64,000 nt of DNA from Gaeumannomyces sp. JS-464 (taxonomy: Eukaryota > Ascomycota > Sordariomycetes > Magnaporthales > Magnaporthaceae): NCBI GenBank assembly GCA_002197995.1, contig NGZR01000009.1, positions 496,001-560,000 on the forward strand, written 5' to 3'. The stretch's first letter is position 1; each line of letters begins with the position of its first letter. The notes below the pieces were generated by a model that was not told the DNA's origin, did no database searches, and was given only the letters and a program-made list of their open reading frames with translations. Below are positions 1 through 10,124 of this stretch, one piece after another. A program made the position numbers and the translations under genes.

Positions 1-59
1 AAAAAACAATTACTAATCACTTCGGGTGCCTGTTATCGCGCACCTTTATTAGGAGGTTA

Positions 60-1140
60 ACGAACTTCGCTTTCGTTATTAACGTCGTTATAAAAGTTTG
101 CTTTTTTAATTGCTAGTAAACAAGACCACCTGCTAGCATAACGATTACGCCGCTTGTAAATGCCTTCGTACGGAAGCAGTTAGCGAACGAGGCGTTTCCG
201 TAAGCTTTTAAGCCTATCGCTTCGGCATTGTAAATAGGCTCGTTAAAAGTAAGCGCGAGCTTTTTAATGCTAATAATGTAGCGCTAAAAGTGTTTTAGCA
301 ATGCTAAATGCTTATTGCCGGGATTAGCATTAACCTTTTGCAACCTTTTTACGATATACGTAATATTAAAGCGAGTAATGCTAGCGAGGTAGCTAATACT
401 CGCTATTTCCAACTAGTAGCGCAAAACCTCCTAGTGCGGGAAAAGGTCCTAAATGATCGGCATTACAAAGCCAAAAGGCTAAAGCGTTTTCACTGCTTTA
501 AAATCCTCCCGTCCGTATTTAGTAATAATTTTATTAATATAATCGCGTTAATAAAAGCTTACAATCCTCCGCTAGCGATCCTTTACAATTTGCATGCCGA
601 AAAACGTTTTTGCGTTACTTAAAGCGGTTATTTCGAACCGGCTACCCATTTCGGTAACGGTAGCTTTAATTTCCGTAACCGTACGGGCGGCAATTTGGAA
701 ATCGTTTACGTAAAGCAATAGCATAGCACCCGTTTCCTTTTTACGGTAAAGGCAAACGTTTTAATAAATCGGCTTAAAGCTAAATGTTTCGAGCTCCGGA
801 ATAATCGTTCGATACTACTACAAAAGCGATTTGCGAAGGCCGTAAAATGCCTTTTTTAAACGGCAATAATAACCTTTTTGCCTAACCGGAATGCTTTAAA
901 GTTGCTATACGTATATTATAACGTTATTAAATACGATAGCGCCGAAATAGGCAGTTACGAAGTCGAACTGTCGGCATTTAAAGTCGTTAACGGCCACAAG
1001 CACAAAAAACACCCTCGTAAATGCTGCATAAGCGATTGCCGCGTACGTTACAACTTTATCCTCGCCCGGAATATCGTCGTAATTGCCGCAAATAACTTAA
1101 CGCGTTTTAATTTTTTTAAAAGCGCCGTTAAACGTTAATT
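60..1140 (-). pseudogene. C2 reverse transcriptase C-terminus and RNase H remnant
   Basis: Reading the minus strand, about 600-760 gives LLLYVNDFQIAA, the copia RT catalytic box with YVDD changed to YVND, followed by a stretch ending ITALSNAKTF. Further downstream (about 70-260) an RNase H-like run includes AYGNASFANCF, MLAGGLVYWQLKKQ and TKAKFVNL, as in copia RNase H. Stops and the D-to-N change at the catalytic position mean it cannot be functional. Similarity is lost near 60, at the inverted repeat described in the findings. Confidence 0.65.
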
Positions 1141-2606
1141 TAGGCACGTATACCCACTTGCCCGGCAGTGCTTTAGCACCCGAGGGCAATTTTTTTAGCA
1201 CTTACGTGCCTTTTTAAGCAACGTGTTAATTTGCTTTTGCATTGCTGGCTTGTAATATCGCCCGTACTCGGCTTTATGCTTTACCGCGTTATAGTAATAG
1301 GCCGGAATATACGGTGTTCCCGGCGCCGTAGCGACGCTAAAAGCGCGAAGTTGGGGATTTCAAAGCCGCCGATCTTTTAAGGCAAAACGATATCGTTATC
1401 CGGGTACGTAATGTTAACAAATGCAAAACCCGTTTTTCGGGCAGTTTTTTTGGCAGCCTCGGTATTCGTATTAAAGCTATAAAAGCTTTCGTCGTTTCCG
1501 GCGCTTTTAAAGTTACCCGAATCCTTTTCCGCCACCTTTTTAATATTTTTGGGCTCGAAGCGAGCCGTTGTAAATGCCTTTACGGGCTCCCTTTTTTTGC
1601 AATTTTTGGTGTTAAAACTTCGTAATGCTTAAAACCCGTTAGGCGCTCCCTTAGTTGCCGGTCACTCGGCGAAGGCGGCGGCCGCTTTTTGCAGGTCCTT
1701 TTTTTAAGCGCTGCGGGCACCGTAACCGCCTTGTTACCGAGCTCGGGAATTCCTTCGGGTGTTAGCATGCCCGGGCCGGCGGGCTTTTTAAGCTTTTTAA
1801 GCTTTGCAACGGCAGGCTCCTCGTTTTCCGCTCCGGTTTTCCCGGTATCCTCCGCAAGCGATAAATCGTCTTTACCTTCGAGGCCGGCAATATCGCTAAT
1901 TGCACCGGTGTTACCATCGTTACTGTCGGTGGAATTGGTAATTAGGCCAGTATTGTAAACCTAAATACCTATTGTAAAGTAAAGGTTTTTAATAACGGCT
2001 TTATTAACCTCGTTAATGGTAATCGCCTTTTTAACAAAGTTATAAGGCGATTTCCGGCGCTTATTAGCGCCTTCGTTAATCCGTGCGTTACGGTAACGGA
2101 AAACCTTATTAGTATCGTTTGGCTTAACTAGCAGGATCTCGTTATAAAGGCCTTCCCAGCCTATAAGCCGACCCTCGTTGCTTTGGGGGCCATTTTTCGG
2201 CTTTAGCTTGTTTGCCGTTTTTAATTAGCACCAGGCGACCGCGCTTTAAATGCGGAGGGTACGGATTGGTGGTTGGTAATACTCCTCGTTAAGGCCGATT
2301 GCTTTTGCCCGCCTCGTGCGGGCTTTCCTTGCCGTTAAAAGCTATATTTAAAGTGTAATTTAACACTTTCCTCGCTGCTTGCAAAGCATATACCCAATAC
2401 TTTTTATGCAGGCCGTTAGCGTTAATCCCGGTGCGAGCCGCGTTAAGTATAGTACGGTTAGCACGTTTAACGATGCTGTTTATTTCCGGGTATCGCGCCG
2501 GGCTAATTTCGCAAGCTTTGCTTTAAACAGTGCAATAAGCCTTTAGCTTTTCCGGGTTAAACTCCGTGCTACCGTCCGTATAAATTGCTTGTATTTTAAT
2601 GCTTAA

Positions 2607-3047
2607 TTAAAGTTTAATATAATTAATCCAATTACAAACCTTTGTAAAAATCTCCGTGTTAGCTTTGCTAACTGCAAAAATTACCCAGTTAAAAGTAATT
2701 GCCTTTTTAATAATATAAACGGCGTAATTATATCCGCCGTATAAAATAAGCGAAATGGTTAATGTATTTATATAAATACGGCCTAAAAGGCGGGTAATGC
2801 GGTGGAAATAACGATTACCGATAATTTGGGTCGCTTTGCTTTTTAAACAGCCGTTATAAGTATGCTTTAATGCTTTAAGGTAGCTAACTTTAATGCTTGC
2901 AGCGCGGCAGGCCGTTATTACCGCCTTTTTATTAGCATGCATTAGGCGCCGATGCATTATTACGTAAGGCACTAAGCGCTTTATCGTGGTCGGTGCGTTA
3001 GCTTTCGTCGGTCGGTTTTTTCCGTTAAGTGCGTTGCTTAAAGCCAT
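2607..3047 (-). pseudogene. C2 GAG-pre-integrase and integrase N-part remnant
   Basis: The minus-strand frame contains HRRLMHANKKAVITACRAA, the histidine-bearing GAG-pre-integrase segment. This is followed by a degraded Cys motif (CLKSKATQI) and then GRIYINTLTISLILYGGYNY, the start of the integrase core in which the first catalytic D of a YIDT-like motif reads N. The order (protease upstream, RT downstream) fits a Ty1/copia polyprotein. Confidence 0.65.
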
Positions 3048-3302
3048 AAGGCCGGGGGCGCGTTTGCGGGCACGTTAACGTTAGCGATTAGTACGTTATT
3101 ATTAATTTGGTAGCTGTTTAACCATTTATCGTCGGGCGTTACGAAATAATCGGTTTAATCGTTTTTTAACCTGCCTTACGCATTTTACCAAAGCTAAAAA
3201 GGTTAAAAAGGGACTTAAGCGTAAAATATTGCCTATAAAGTAACTATAGTAACGCCCGCTTTTACGCCAATGCATTTCGACGGTGCCCTTTTTAACGGAA
3301 AC

Positions 3303-3617
3303 TTAAGCGACGCCGTTGGCCGTGGTAGCGTTGTAAGGGACCTCGCGCTTCCTTAGCGAGGTAAACCATTTGCGATCGTTAAAGTGGTGCTTAAACGAGC
3401 CGGAGTCGATTATTACAGCGTTACGGGCACTGTTAATATTGCTTAAAGCGGTATTAGCCATGTTATATTGGCTGGCACTGCCTCGATTAACCGGCACACC
3501 ACCCGTATAATCGGCAGCCCTCGGGTTGGCTATAGCCTCGTTGGCTGCCTTATTGCCTCGCTGGAAGCGCCGCTCCGGATATTTGGCCTTCCAAACCTCC
3601 TTAAGCTTAGGGTGCAA
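3303..3617 (-). pseudogene. C2 retropepsin-like protease remnant
   Basis: The minus strand encodes HPKLKEVWKAKYPERR near the gag end, then VIIDSGSFKHHFNDRKWF. The DSGS core followed by an H and by NDRKWF is the usual layout of the copia aspartic protease region. It is the first pol domain of element C2 and lies upstream of the integrase remnant. The frame ends after ATTANGVA at a stop, which in intact relatives would continue. Confidence 0.65.
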
Positions 3618-4885
3618 AAGCCAGCAGTTATCGTCGCCGCCTTGTAATGCTTACCGCACTTATCGTGGTGGGGAGCACGCGAAACGATAGTGCAACCCTT
3701 TTTACTGCAAGGCTTCGGCTTTTCTCGGTTTTAAAATCCTTCCGGCTTTTTTTAGTGTTAGCTATGGCCCTCGATTTCGAGGCCTTTATAACCGCCGTAT
3801 TTTCGAGCACTTTCGAAATAAAGTTAGCGGGAGTGCGGCGCTCGCCTTTACAACTCCCAAAGCTATAACCACCGCAAAAGGTAAATGGCGCTAAGCCCGT
3901 TAACGAGGCTTTTTATAAGCATCCATCCGGAATGTTAATATTAGCCTAATTTAAAGCCTGCTTTACTTATAGCTAACGGTCCGTATACTTTTTAACGTTA
4001 CCGTTAAACTTTTCTACCGAAATTGTATAGTGTTCGTTAATTAGGGCGTCGAAACGGCCGTTAGCGGTAATTTAATGTGCTAACTACCTTTCCTAAAAAG
4101 CCTTTGGGTCCTAATCCTCGTCGTTTTTGGGCGGTCCTAGCCGGCCTTTTCCAGGTCCGTAGTTACCTTTTTATATGTTACGGATGCAATACCATATTAA
4201 TATCCTCCTAAAAGCCTATAACTATATAGCTTCGTCGTTTTCGCTTTAACCGGCTTAGCCGGAGGGTTAGCAAATATAAAAGAGATGTTGCGGGAAGCGG
4301 TTAAATGCACCCGGATGGTGCGCTTTTATGTTTTAGTTAAAAAGCCTTAGCAAGTCCGGGACTTTTACTGCGACTTCGCGGTATTCCGCCATTTCGGCGG
4401 CTTTGTTAGCTTTTAACGCGTATAAAAGCGTTGGATTGCAAGGAAAACAGTGCTTTTAGCGCTAAAAGGGTTATTATTATTGCTTTGTTATAGTTGCTAA
4501 TCGGCGCCGAACGCGGCTTGTTAATTGTCGTTTAACGGTTTTTTAACTGCTGCGCCTCGCCGTAATCCACGGCGGGAGAAACGCAAACCAACGGGAAACA
4601 ACTCGTGCACCGTTAATCTCCTAATTAGGCAGAAATATCGTTAACGGTGGCGCGAAGGCTTATAACCTAATAAAGGTGCGCGACGACAAGCACCCAAAGT
4701 AATTTGTTAATTGTTACTTAACTACTTTACTTAATCGCGGGTAAAGCGCGCGCAGCCAAAATACTAGGGCCAGTGCATAGGCCTAAAGCTGTGGGGCACC
4801 AGTTGCCACCCACGTAACTCCAGGCCACCTTTAACAAAAAGCCCCGCACTTTCAGCTATTTACAAGGGCCCTGCTGGCCGTAACA

Positions 4886-5237
4886 ACGGGTAACAAATAA
4901 AACCGCTTAGGATTTTAAAAATTTTACGCGTGCGTGTTTAAGCAGGCTATAGCGTGCTTAAGTAGGCCAAACTTACGCCGTGCGTATCGTTAAAATGCGG
5001 TTAACCGAAAAGGAGTCGCGAGGATGGTAAAAACGCGAAGTCGCGAAAATGGCGAAAACGAGGAATCGCGAAAATAGCAGGGGACGGCGGCGGCCGGGCC
5101 GGCTATTCGTTTAATGTGTTTTAACTGTTTGCCGGCCTGCAGTTTTTTTATGCATTTCGAAATCGTTTCGGCTTAGTGCGCGAAGCGAAAGCGAAAAGAA
5201 AGTTAAAAGGCGGTCTGGTAATGCGCGGAGGTTAAAG
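4886..5237. repeat. Duplicated host segment X, copy 1, left part
   Basis: This stretch matches 29789-30125 almost base for base apart from transitions. It includes a GTCGCGAGGATGG-type block and a GGCGGCGGCCGGGCCGG block. It stops exactly where G1 begins and resumes at 28945 on the other side of G1, so it is the left half of a copy split by that insertion. No coding frame was recognised. Confidence 0.7.
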
Positions 5238-5665
5238 TGTTACAATTAGGGGTTTGCTCTTAAAGTAGGGCACTTCGGGGGTGGTAAGGACAGTATCGCT
5301 GGTGCTGGTAAACAGGGGAACACGTGACTTAAAAGGACAATCTAATTGCTTGCCTTAGGGGATGCTTGGGAGCTAACTTAGGTTAACTAATGCCGAAACC
5401 TTAGTTAAAGCTACCTAAAACAGTAAGAAATCCATCTTTTATATACGCGTTGCCTTTTGCTTTATATCGGGTTAGATTTGTGGATTTGTAATCCTTTAAC
5501 ACAAATTTAAAAATCCTTTTGGCTTTATAAATTTGTGGTTTTTTTAATACAAATTTAAAGATCCAGCTGTGGTTACGTAATTCCACGTATTCGGGTGCGG
5601 GGCGGGGGCACCGTTTAAAACCCCTTCCGACCTGCCGCTTTGGGGTTTGCATATTAGTCGTAATA
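5238..5665 (-). repeat. G1 LTR (3' LTR)
   Basis: It matches 28516-28944 along its length and is the less mutated of the pair. In plus-strand reading it starts TGTTACAATTAGGGG and ends CGTAATA, where the partner still ends CGTAACA. Differences between the two are almost all G:C-to-A:T transitions outside CpG. Confidence 0.88.
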
Positions 5666-6372
5666 TTAGGTTTCCCTTTTTAAGCCAAATCCTTTTGGCC
5701 ACGTTTTGTCGCCCCGCTTTTTGTTAATGGTAAGTACTTTCCTTTTTTACCATTTTTTATCCCTTTTTATTTTAACAAAATGTTTGGTCGAGTGCGAAAA
5801 CGTTCTTTTGCGAAAAAAACCTTTTAGCGTAAAAACCTGCTTGTTTAAATCGTTTTTTCCTTTATTAAAATGCTTTTTTGCTTTTTTATTACGAGGTTTT
5901 AAAGCGTGAAAAGTGCGAAGCCTTTTTTTAAAAAAAATTTCGGTGCGTGAAATGCTTTAATCGAAACCGCACAAGTTGCGACATTTTAGGTTTTTCGCTC
6001 GAGCAGCTTCGTTTTATTAGCTTTTAATACTAGCAAATAAAAGCGAAAGTCGAAACGGTAAAAGAAGAACGTCGCGCTTTAAACAACGAACGTCGTGCTT
6101 TGGATAACAAACTTAAGCGTTTGCGAAAGCAAAAAAAAGTATGGTTTAAAAAAAAATGCGTGCAATTCGTCGTAATATTAACGCTATGGAGAATTAAAGC
6201 GTGTCGAGCGGGAGGAGGCCGACCGGGAGGTTCGCCGGGCTCTTTTATAATTTAAGCTATCCGTGGCTCCTTTTTTTCCTTCGGCTGGCAAGCGTTTAAA
6301 GTTAATCCTAATTTAAACCTGCTTGCTTTTTTTAATTAAAGTAAGTTGTAACTCTTTTTAATAACTTTTTTA

Positions 6373-6443
6373 GGTTTTGTAGCGCATTAAGCGTGGTTTT
6401 AATCTTCCTGCCGAAGTTTCGGGTTCGAATCCCGGCATAACCG
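6373..6443 (+). ncRNA. tRNA-like relic (T-arm and acceptor arm)
   Basis: GGTTTTG (6373-6379) pairs with CATAACC (6436-6442) except for one T-T mismatch. TA at 6380-6381, a 4-bp D-like stem (6382-6394) and a T-arm TCGGG-TTCGAAT-CCCGG (6419-6435) occur at tRNA spacing, and GGTTCGAAT is a good B box. The central 24 nt do not fold into a 5+7+5 anticodon arm, so I do not call an isotype. It may be a RIP-damaged tRNA or the head of a tRNA-derived SINE. Confidence 0.35.
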
Positions 6444-6450
6444 TAAAGGT

Positions 6451-6506
6451 CGATAAGTTTCGGGCTTGCCCCGGAGCTTATCGAGCTTTTATCCTTTTTT
6501 TTTTTT
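6451..6506 (+). terminator. Hairpin followed by T12 (possible Pol III-type end)
   Basis: CGATAAG (6451-6457) pairs with CTTATCG (6477-6483) around an inner CGGG/CCCG stem. A run of 12 T residues follows at 6495-6506. Placed just behind the tRNA-like segment, this looks like the end of a Pol III transcript. That function is inferred from layout only. Confidence 0.3.
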
Positions 6507-6648
6507 GCTAACCGTTCGGTGCAAACTCCTTTGCCTTATTTGGTTTTGGTAAATGTACCTTTTTTTAACCCAGTGGTGTAATAGTAACACTTTTTACCTT
6601 TTAACCGGAAGTTTTAAGTTCGACTTTTAGCTAAGCTAAGGTTTCCTG

Positions 6649-7260
6649 CTACGGCCGTTTATACGCACGAGGCACGGCCGGTGTGTATATAAATGGCTGC
6701 GGTAAGCGGCCCGCCTTTTTGTTTTTGCTAACCTTTTCGTAAGTGCTTTTATCGATACTTTTATAAAGCTTTTTAGCAATTTTCGAGGTTGGTTTTTTTT
6801 TTCCACGTGTTTCCTCGCAGCCGTACTTTTTCCATTTAATTAGGTACTTTTTAGGCTTGTTTTTCGGCTTATAGTTTAAAATCTCTTCGATTTCGTATTT
6901 TTATTCCGGGTCGACTTTTACTAACTCGTTTGTTAGTAGGAGTAGTACTTTTATAAGCACGGAAATCTCCTAAAAGGAAAAAACAAAGATTTATAAATCT
7001 GGAACTGGTGTTTGTAATAATGCATGTTTGTGTAAGAATTTAGTTACAGGAAAGGGATTACAAAATCCCCTTTTGTAAGCTCGTGGGAGCGCACGGCCCG
7101 TGGGCTTGCGGCTTTACGAGGCGTGGGCCCTTTTTAAATGCACGCGTTAAATCACGTATATTAACATCGTCGCTTTTAAAGCCCGGTAACGCTGGTTTAA
7201 ATAGGGAAATATAAAAAACCAGGTGGGATTTTAATAATTAGTGGTAGTTAAAATTTGTAA
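6649..7260 (-). pseudogene. G1 chromodomain remnant, split by a solo LTR
   Basis: Minus strand: HLVFYISLFKPALPGFK (about 7195-7260) is the segment before the chromodomain in Ty3/gypsy polyproteins. After the 236-bp solo LTR the reading resumes with NELVKVDPE, a stop, then YEIEEILNYKPKNKPKKYLI and KWKKYG, the chromodomain core with its aromatic and acidic positions. The usual role of this domain is to guide integration to heterochromatin. The frame ends near 6649. The solo LTR and stops destroy it. Confidence 0.75.
6931..7166 (-). repeat. Solo LTR of the C1 copia family
   Basis: In reverse complement these 236 bp match the C1 LTRs (8073-8308 and 23843-24078), starting TGTTAATATACGTG and ending CTACTAACA. 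Flanks are TCGTT (6926-6930) and TCGTC (7167-7171), a 5-bp target duplication with one C-to-T change. No internal sequence remains, so it arose by LTR-LTR recombination or is a lone relic. Confidence 0.85.
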
Positions 7261-7669
7261 TTTACGTTCGAAACCTTTTTTAATACTTTAAAAAGTTCTA
7301 GTTTTTTATAGTTTAGCTTATCGCTTGGTCGTTTCGTTTTAATATTTCGTCGAAAAAGATAAACGCTATCCTTTTTTTTAAAAGTCGGTTTTTCGATCCT
7401 TTTTTTGTTTGCTTAAGTAGCTATACGGTGCCGCAGCTTTTTAGCTTTATTTGGAAGTGTTTATATAGTTTAGTAAGCTCCGTTATTTGTATTTCCGCTG
7501 CTAAAGCATGTTTTCCTGCTTTAGGTTTTTTATACGTTATAAGCGTAAACCCGTAGTTCGTATAAAACGGTATAATTCCTATGCTTTTATAAATTAAGCT
7601 GTTATAAGCGAACTAGGCTATAAGGAGTAGTTATACCCAGTCGTTTTATTTGTAATTAACGTAATAACG

Positions 7670-8072
7670 TAAGTATTATTTTATAATTTGGTTCGTCCGC
7701 TTCGTTTATCCATTTGTTTAAAAATGGTAAGCTGTAAATAAAAGTGTTCCGCTTTTAGCCTATTCGTAAGCCTTTTTCAAAACTTGCTTATAAACAGCTT
7801 GTTTTTATCCGTAATTAGGCGGTTCGGCGTGCCGTATTCCGCTATTACGTGCTTAATAAAAACGTACGCTAGCTTCGTAGCGTCGCTGCTTTCCTTATAT
7901 GGTAAAAATAAAGCGTATTTGGTAAGCCTGTCCATTATTACTAATATATTGTCGTATTTCACTCCAGTTAATAGTTTTTTGGATTAAAAAAGTTTAATAA
8001 CAAAATCCATAATAATTTCCTATTATATTTCGTTTAACGCTAGCAGTAATTGCAAAAACCTATAAAGCTTAT
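7670..8072 (-). pseudogene. G1 integrase core remnant
   Basis: Minus strand 7777-7962 reads VIMDRLTKYALFLPYKESSD, then VFIKHVIAEYGTPNRLITDK, the first and second catalytic Asp regions of Ty3/gypsy integrase (DRxTKxAHF and ..DRG/N..F). Upstream IMDFVIKLF and LTGVKYDNI are the start of the core. It is cut at 8072 by C1; the N-terminal part continues at 24084. Confidence 0.8.
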
Positions 8073-8308
8073 TGTTAATCCACGTAATTTAACGCGTGTA
8101 TCCAAAAAGGGCCCACGCTTCGTAAAGCCGCAAGCCCACGGGCCGTGCGCTCCCACGAGCTTACAAAAGGGGATTTTACGATCCCCTTTTTATAATTAAA
8201 TTCCTACACAAACATGCATTATTATAAACACCAGTTCCAAATTTATAAATCTTTGTTCTTTCCTTTTAAAAAATTTCCGTGCTTATAAAAGTACCACTTT
8301 TACCAACA
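8073..8308 (+). repeat. C1 5' LTR
   Basis: 236 bp, TGTTAATCC at the start and ACCAACA at the end (the partner ends ACTAACA). It shares with the 3' LTR the conserved block GGGCCCACGCTTCGTAAAGCC and a purine/pyrimidine block near GATCCCC. Confidence 0.88.
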
Positions 8309-8879
8309 TTAATTAGTGTTGCTTAAAAAGGCAACATAAATAAGCAAAGTAAAAGGTTTAACCGTTCGATACCTTTTTTTTAAAGCGATTAGGTTAACGG
8401 AAAAGCCTAAAAGCAAAGGAATTGTATTTTACTGCTCGGTAACGCGTTACATACGAGTTAATCGAATAACAAAGGCACTTTTTTAAAACAGGCGACTGGA
8501 CTTTTATTTATGAAATTTAAACAATTGTGAAAAAAGCGTTACGTAATCCTTTTAAACACCTTCCTAAAGCAAGCGATTAGACTTTTAAATCGATTACCCA
8601 AATAATATTGCTCGTTAACCCTTACCGACAATATGTCCGACATTTCGGAATAACAAGCGAAGGAGCTTAATAATAAGCAACGTATAATTATAAAAAGCAC
8701 GCTTTTGTTATATAATTTCCCTAAGTTTTTGGCATAAAACATTAACATCCCCCTTTTAACAAGCCCCTCCTATAGTTTTGGAAAATCACTTAACGAAGTT
8801 TCCATTGCTCGCCGGAACGCATAGATGCTTAAAACACTGCTTTTATACGGAAACACGCATAGCAATAACCTTTTAAACG

Positions 8880-9915
8880 ACGTATTTGAAAATTACAAAA
8901 GGTGGGAAGTAACGCATTTCGAAAACCTCGATTAGCGGATCGCTCGAATTTTCCGCAAGCATTTGGAAAATTACGGGATACCAATCCCCGGTCCGCCAAA
9001 AAGGAAGCTTAACGAAAGATTTATGCAAATTATACAATGGGAGTTAATTTTTAAAATAACCCTATTAACCGGATTACAGCCCTTTTTTTCCCAAAATCGC
9101 ACGAGTTTTAAACCAAACAATTATTAAACGACGCTTCGAATGCCCCCAAAGGAATACGCCGCGTTTTTTTCCTAAATAAAACCACAGTTAAACGGGAAAT
9201 TGGCCGAAATGAAATCCAGGGATTACTAAACCGGCGGCTTAAAAATCCGTTACGTTTCCGAAAATACTTTTTAACCTTTTTTACGGATACGATGCCTATT
9301 TCCCCCTTTTATAAAAACACTCGTATTAAAAAGCGCATCGATCTTTTAGCTATTTTTTTACCAAATCGGCGGCTTTTACCACCCAGCTAATCGGCAGTTT
9401 TTTAAGCACCCCCGGCCCGCCAATTTGCACTTTTAACCAGCTAATTTGCAAATCCATAAGCGCTTTTGGTTAATTAATTTTTAGCTTTGCCGATCCCCAA
9501 AACCACCGCCATACCAGGATCCCACTTCGATTAATACATGCAACAAAAGGATTACGAAAAATCCATTCCACCGATCGAAAAAGCATAAATTGTAACAACC
9601 TTACGCTTTCGATACGGGACTTTAACACGTGCGAAATCCCGGTATAGGCAATTCCCTTTTAAGGAGGTGTTTAACGCCACCGTTAACAGGAGTTTAATAA
9701 AGGCATTTTAAAACGCGTGGGATAAGAAGTACAGCTATTCCGGTAATTTATACGATATTTTGGACGATAAGATTTTGTTTTTCGTAACCATATGCGAAAC
9801 CCTCGAAATACCACTTTCACAGCTTTATGCGATTTTTCCTTTGGCATTTTAAAGCAAAGCTAAGCAGTGGTACACCCGATATATCAGCATTGGCTTTACC
9901 TTTCGAAAGATTTAT
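8880..9915 (+). pseudogene. C1 gag remnant, N-terminal part
   Basis: The plus strand reads RKHLENYGIPIPGPPKRKL near 8960, and a longer run near 9700-9915 containing LYDILDDKILFFVTICE, QLYAIFPLAF and KAKQWYTRYISIG, typical of a retrotransposon capsid-like gag. It is cut at 9915 by the G2 LTR and resumes at 18047. Stops are scattered through it. Confidence 0.6.
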
Positions 9916-10124
9916 TATCACGGCTAGCAAGGCCCTTATAAATAGCTGGAAGTGCGGGGCTTTTGGAAACCCGCAGCTTTTATTTCAAATAAGGACGAGC
10001 CCCACCAGCGGGCCCTTACAAAATTGGGGATATCCCAATTCTGTGCAAACCGGGCCCTCCGGGCTTCCCTTTCTTTTGCAAAACAATTTACTTTACTGCT
10101 AACGTTTACTTTGCCTACCTAATA
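9916..10124 (+). repeat. G2 5' LTR
   Basis: 209 bp, homologous to 17838-18046. The TGTTACGG start has decayed to TATCACGG and the CCTAACA end to CCTAATA. TGGTAGCAACTCGG follows within 20 bp and is a candidate primer-binding site. Confidence 0.87.

Larger units (their letters stand above)
1..4885 (-). mobile_element. Degenerate Ty1/copia retrotransposon C2 (left part outside window)
   Basis: On the minus strand the remnants run in copia order: protease (3303-3617), GAG-pre-integrase and integrase (2607-3047), then reverse transcriptase and RNase H toward position 1. The putative 5' end is at 4885, where the minus strand starts TGTTACGGCC. ACGGG follows at 4886-4890 and could be one half of a target duplication whose partner lies off the window. 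Many stops and heavy C-to-T/G-to-A decay show that it is inactive. The 3' LTR is not in the window, and the 5' LTR inner border could not be fixed. Confidence 0.7.
5666..6648. other. G1 internal region between pol and 3' LTR, with plus-strand coding relic
   Basis: Nearly 1 kb separates the end of the G1 chromodomain (stop near 6649, minus strand) from the LTR. In the plus strand, opposite to the element, about 6040-6190 reads as a Lys/Arg-rich, coiled-coil-like sequence containing ERRALNNERRALDNKLKRL and KKVWFKKK. A neighbouring frame continues MRAIRRNINAMEN up to a stop. Such strings resemble C-terminal coiled coils of fungal transposon-borne proteins, but I cannot name a family. The same region carries a tRNA-like segment (6373-6443). 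Confidence 0.4.
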
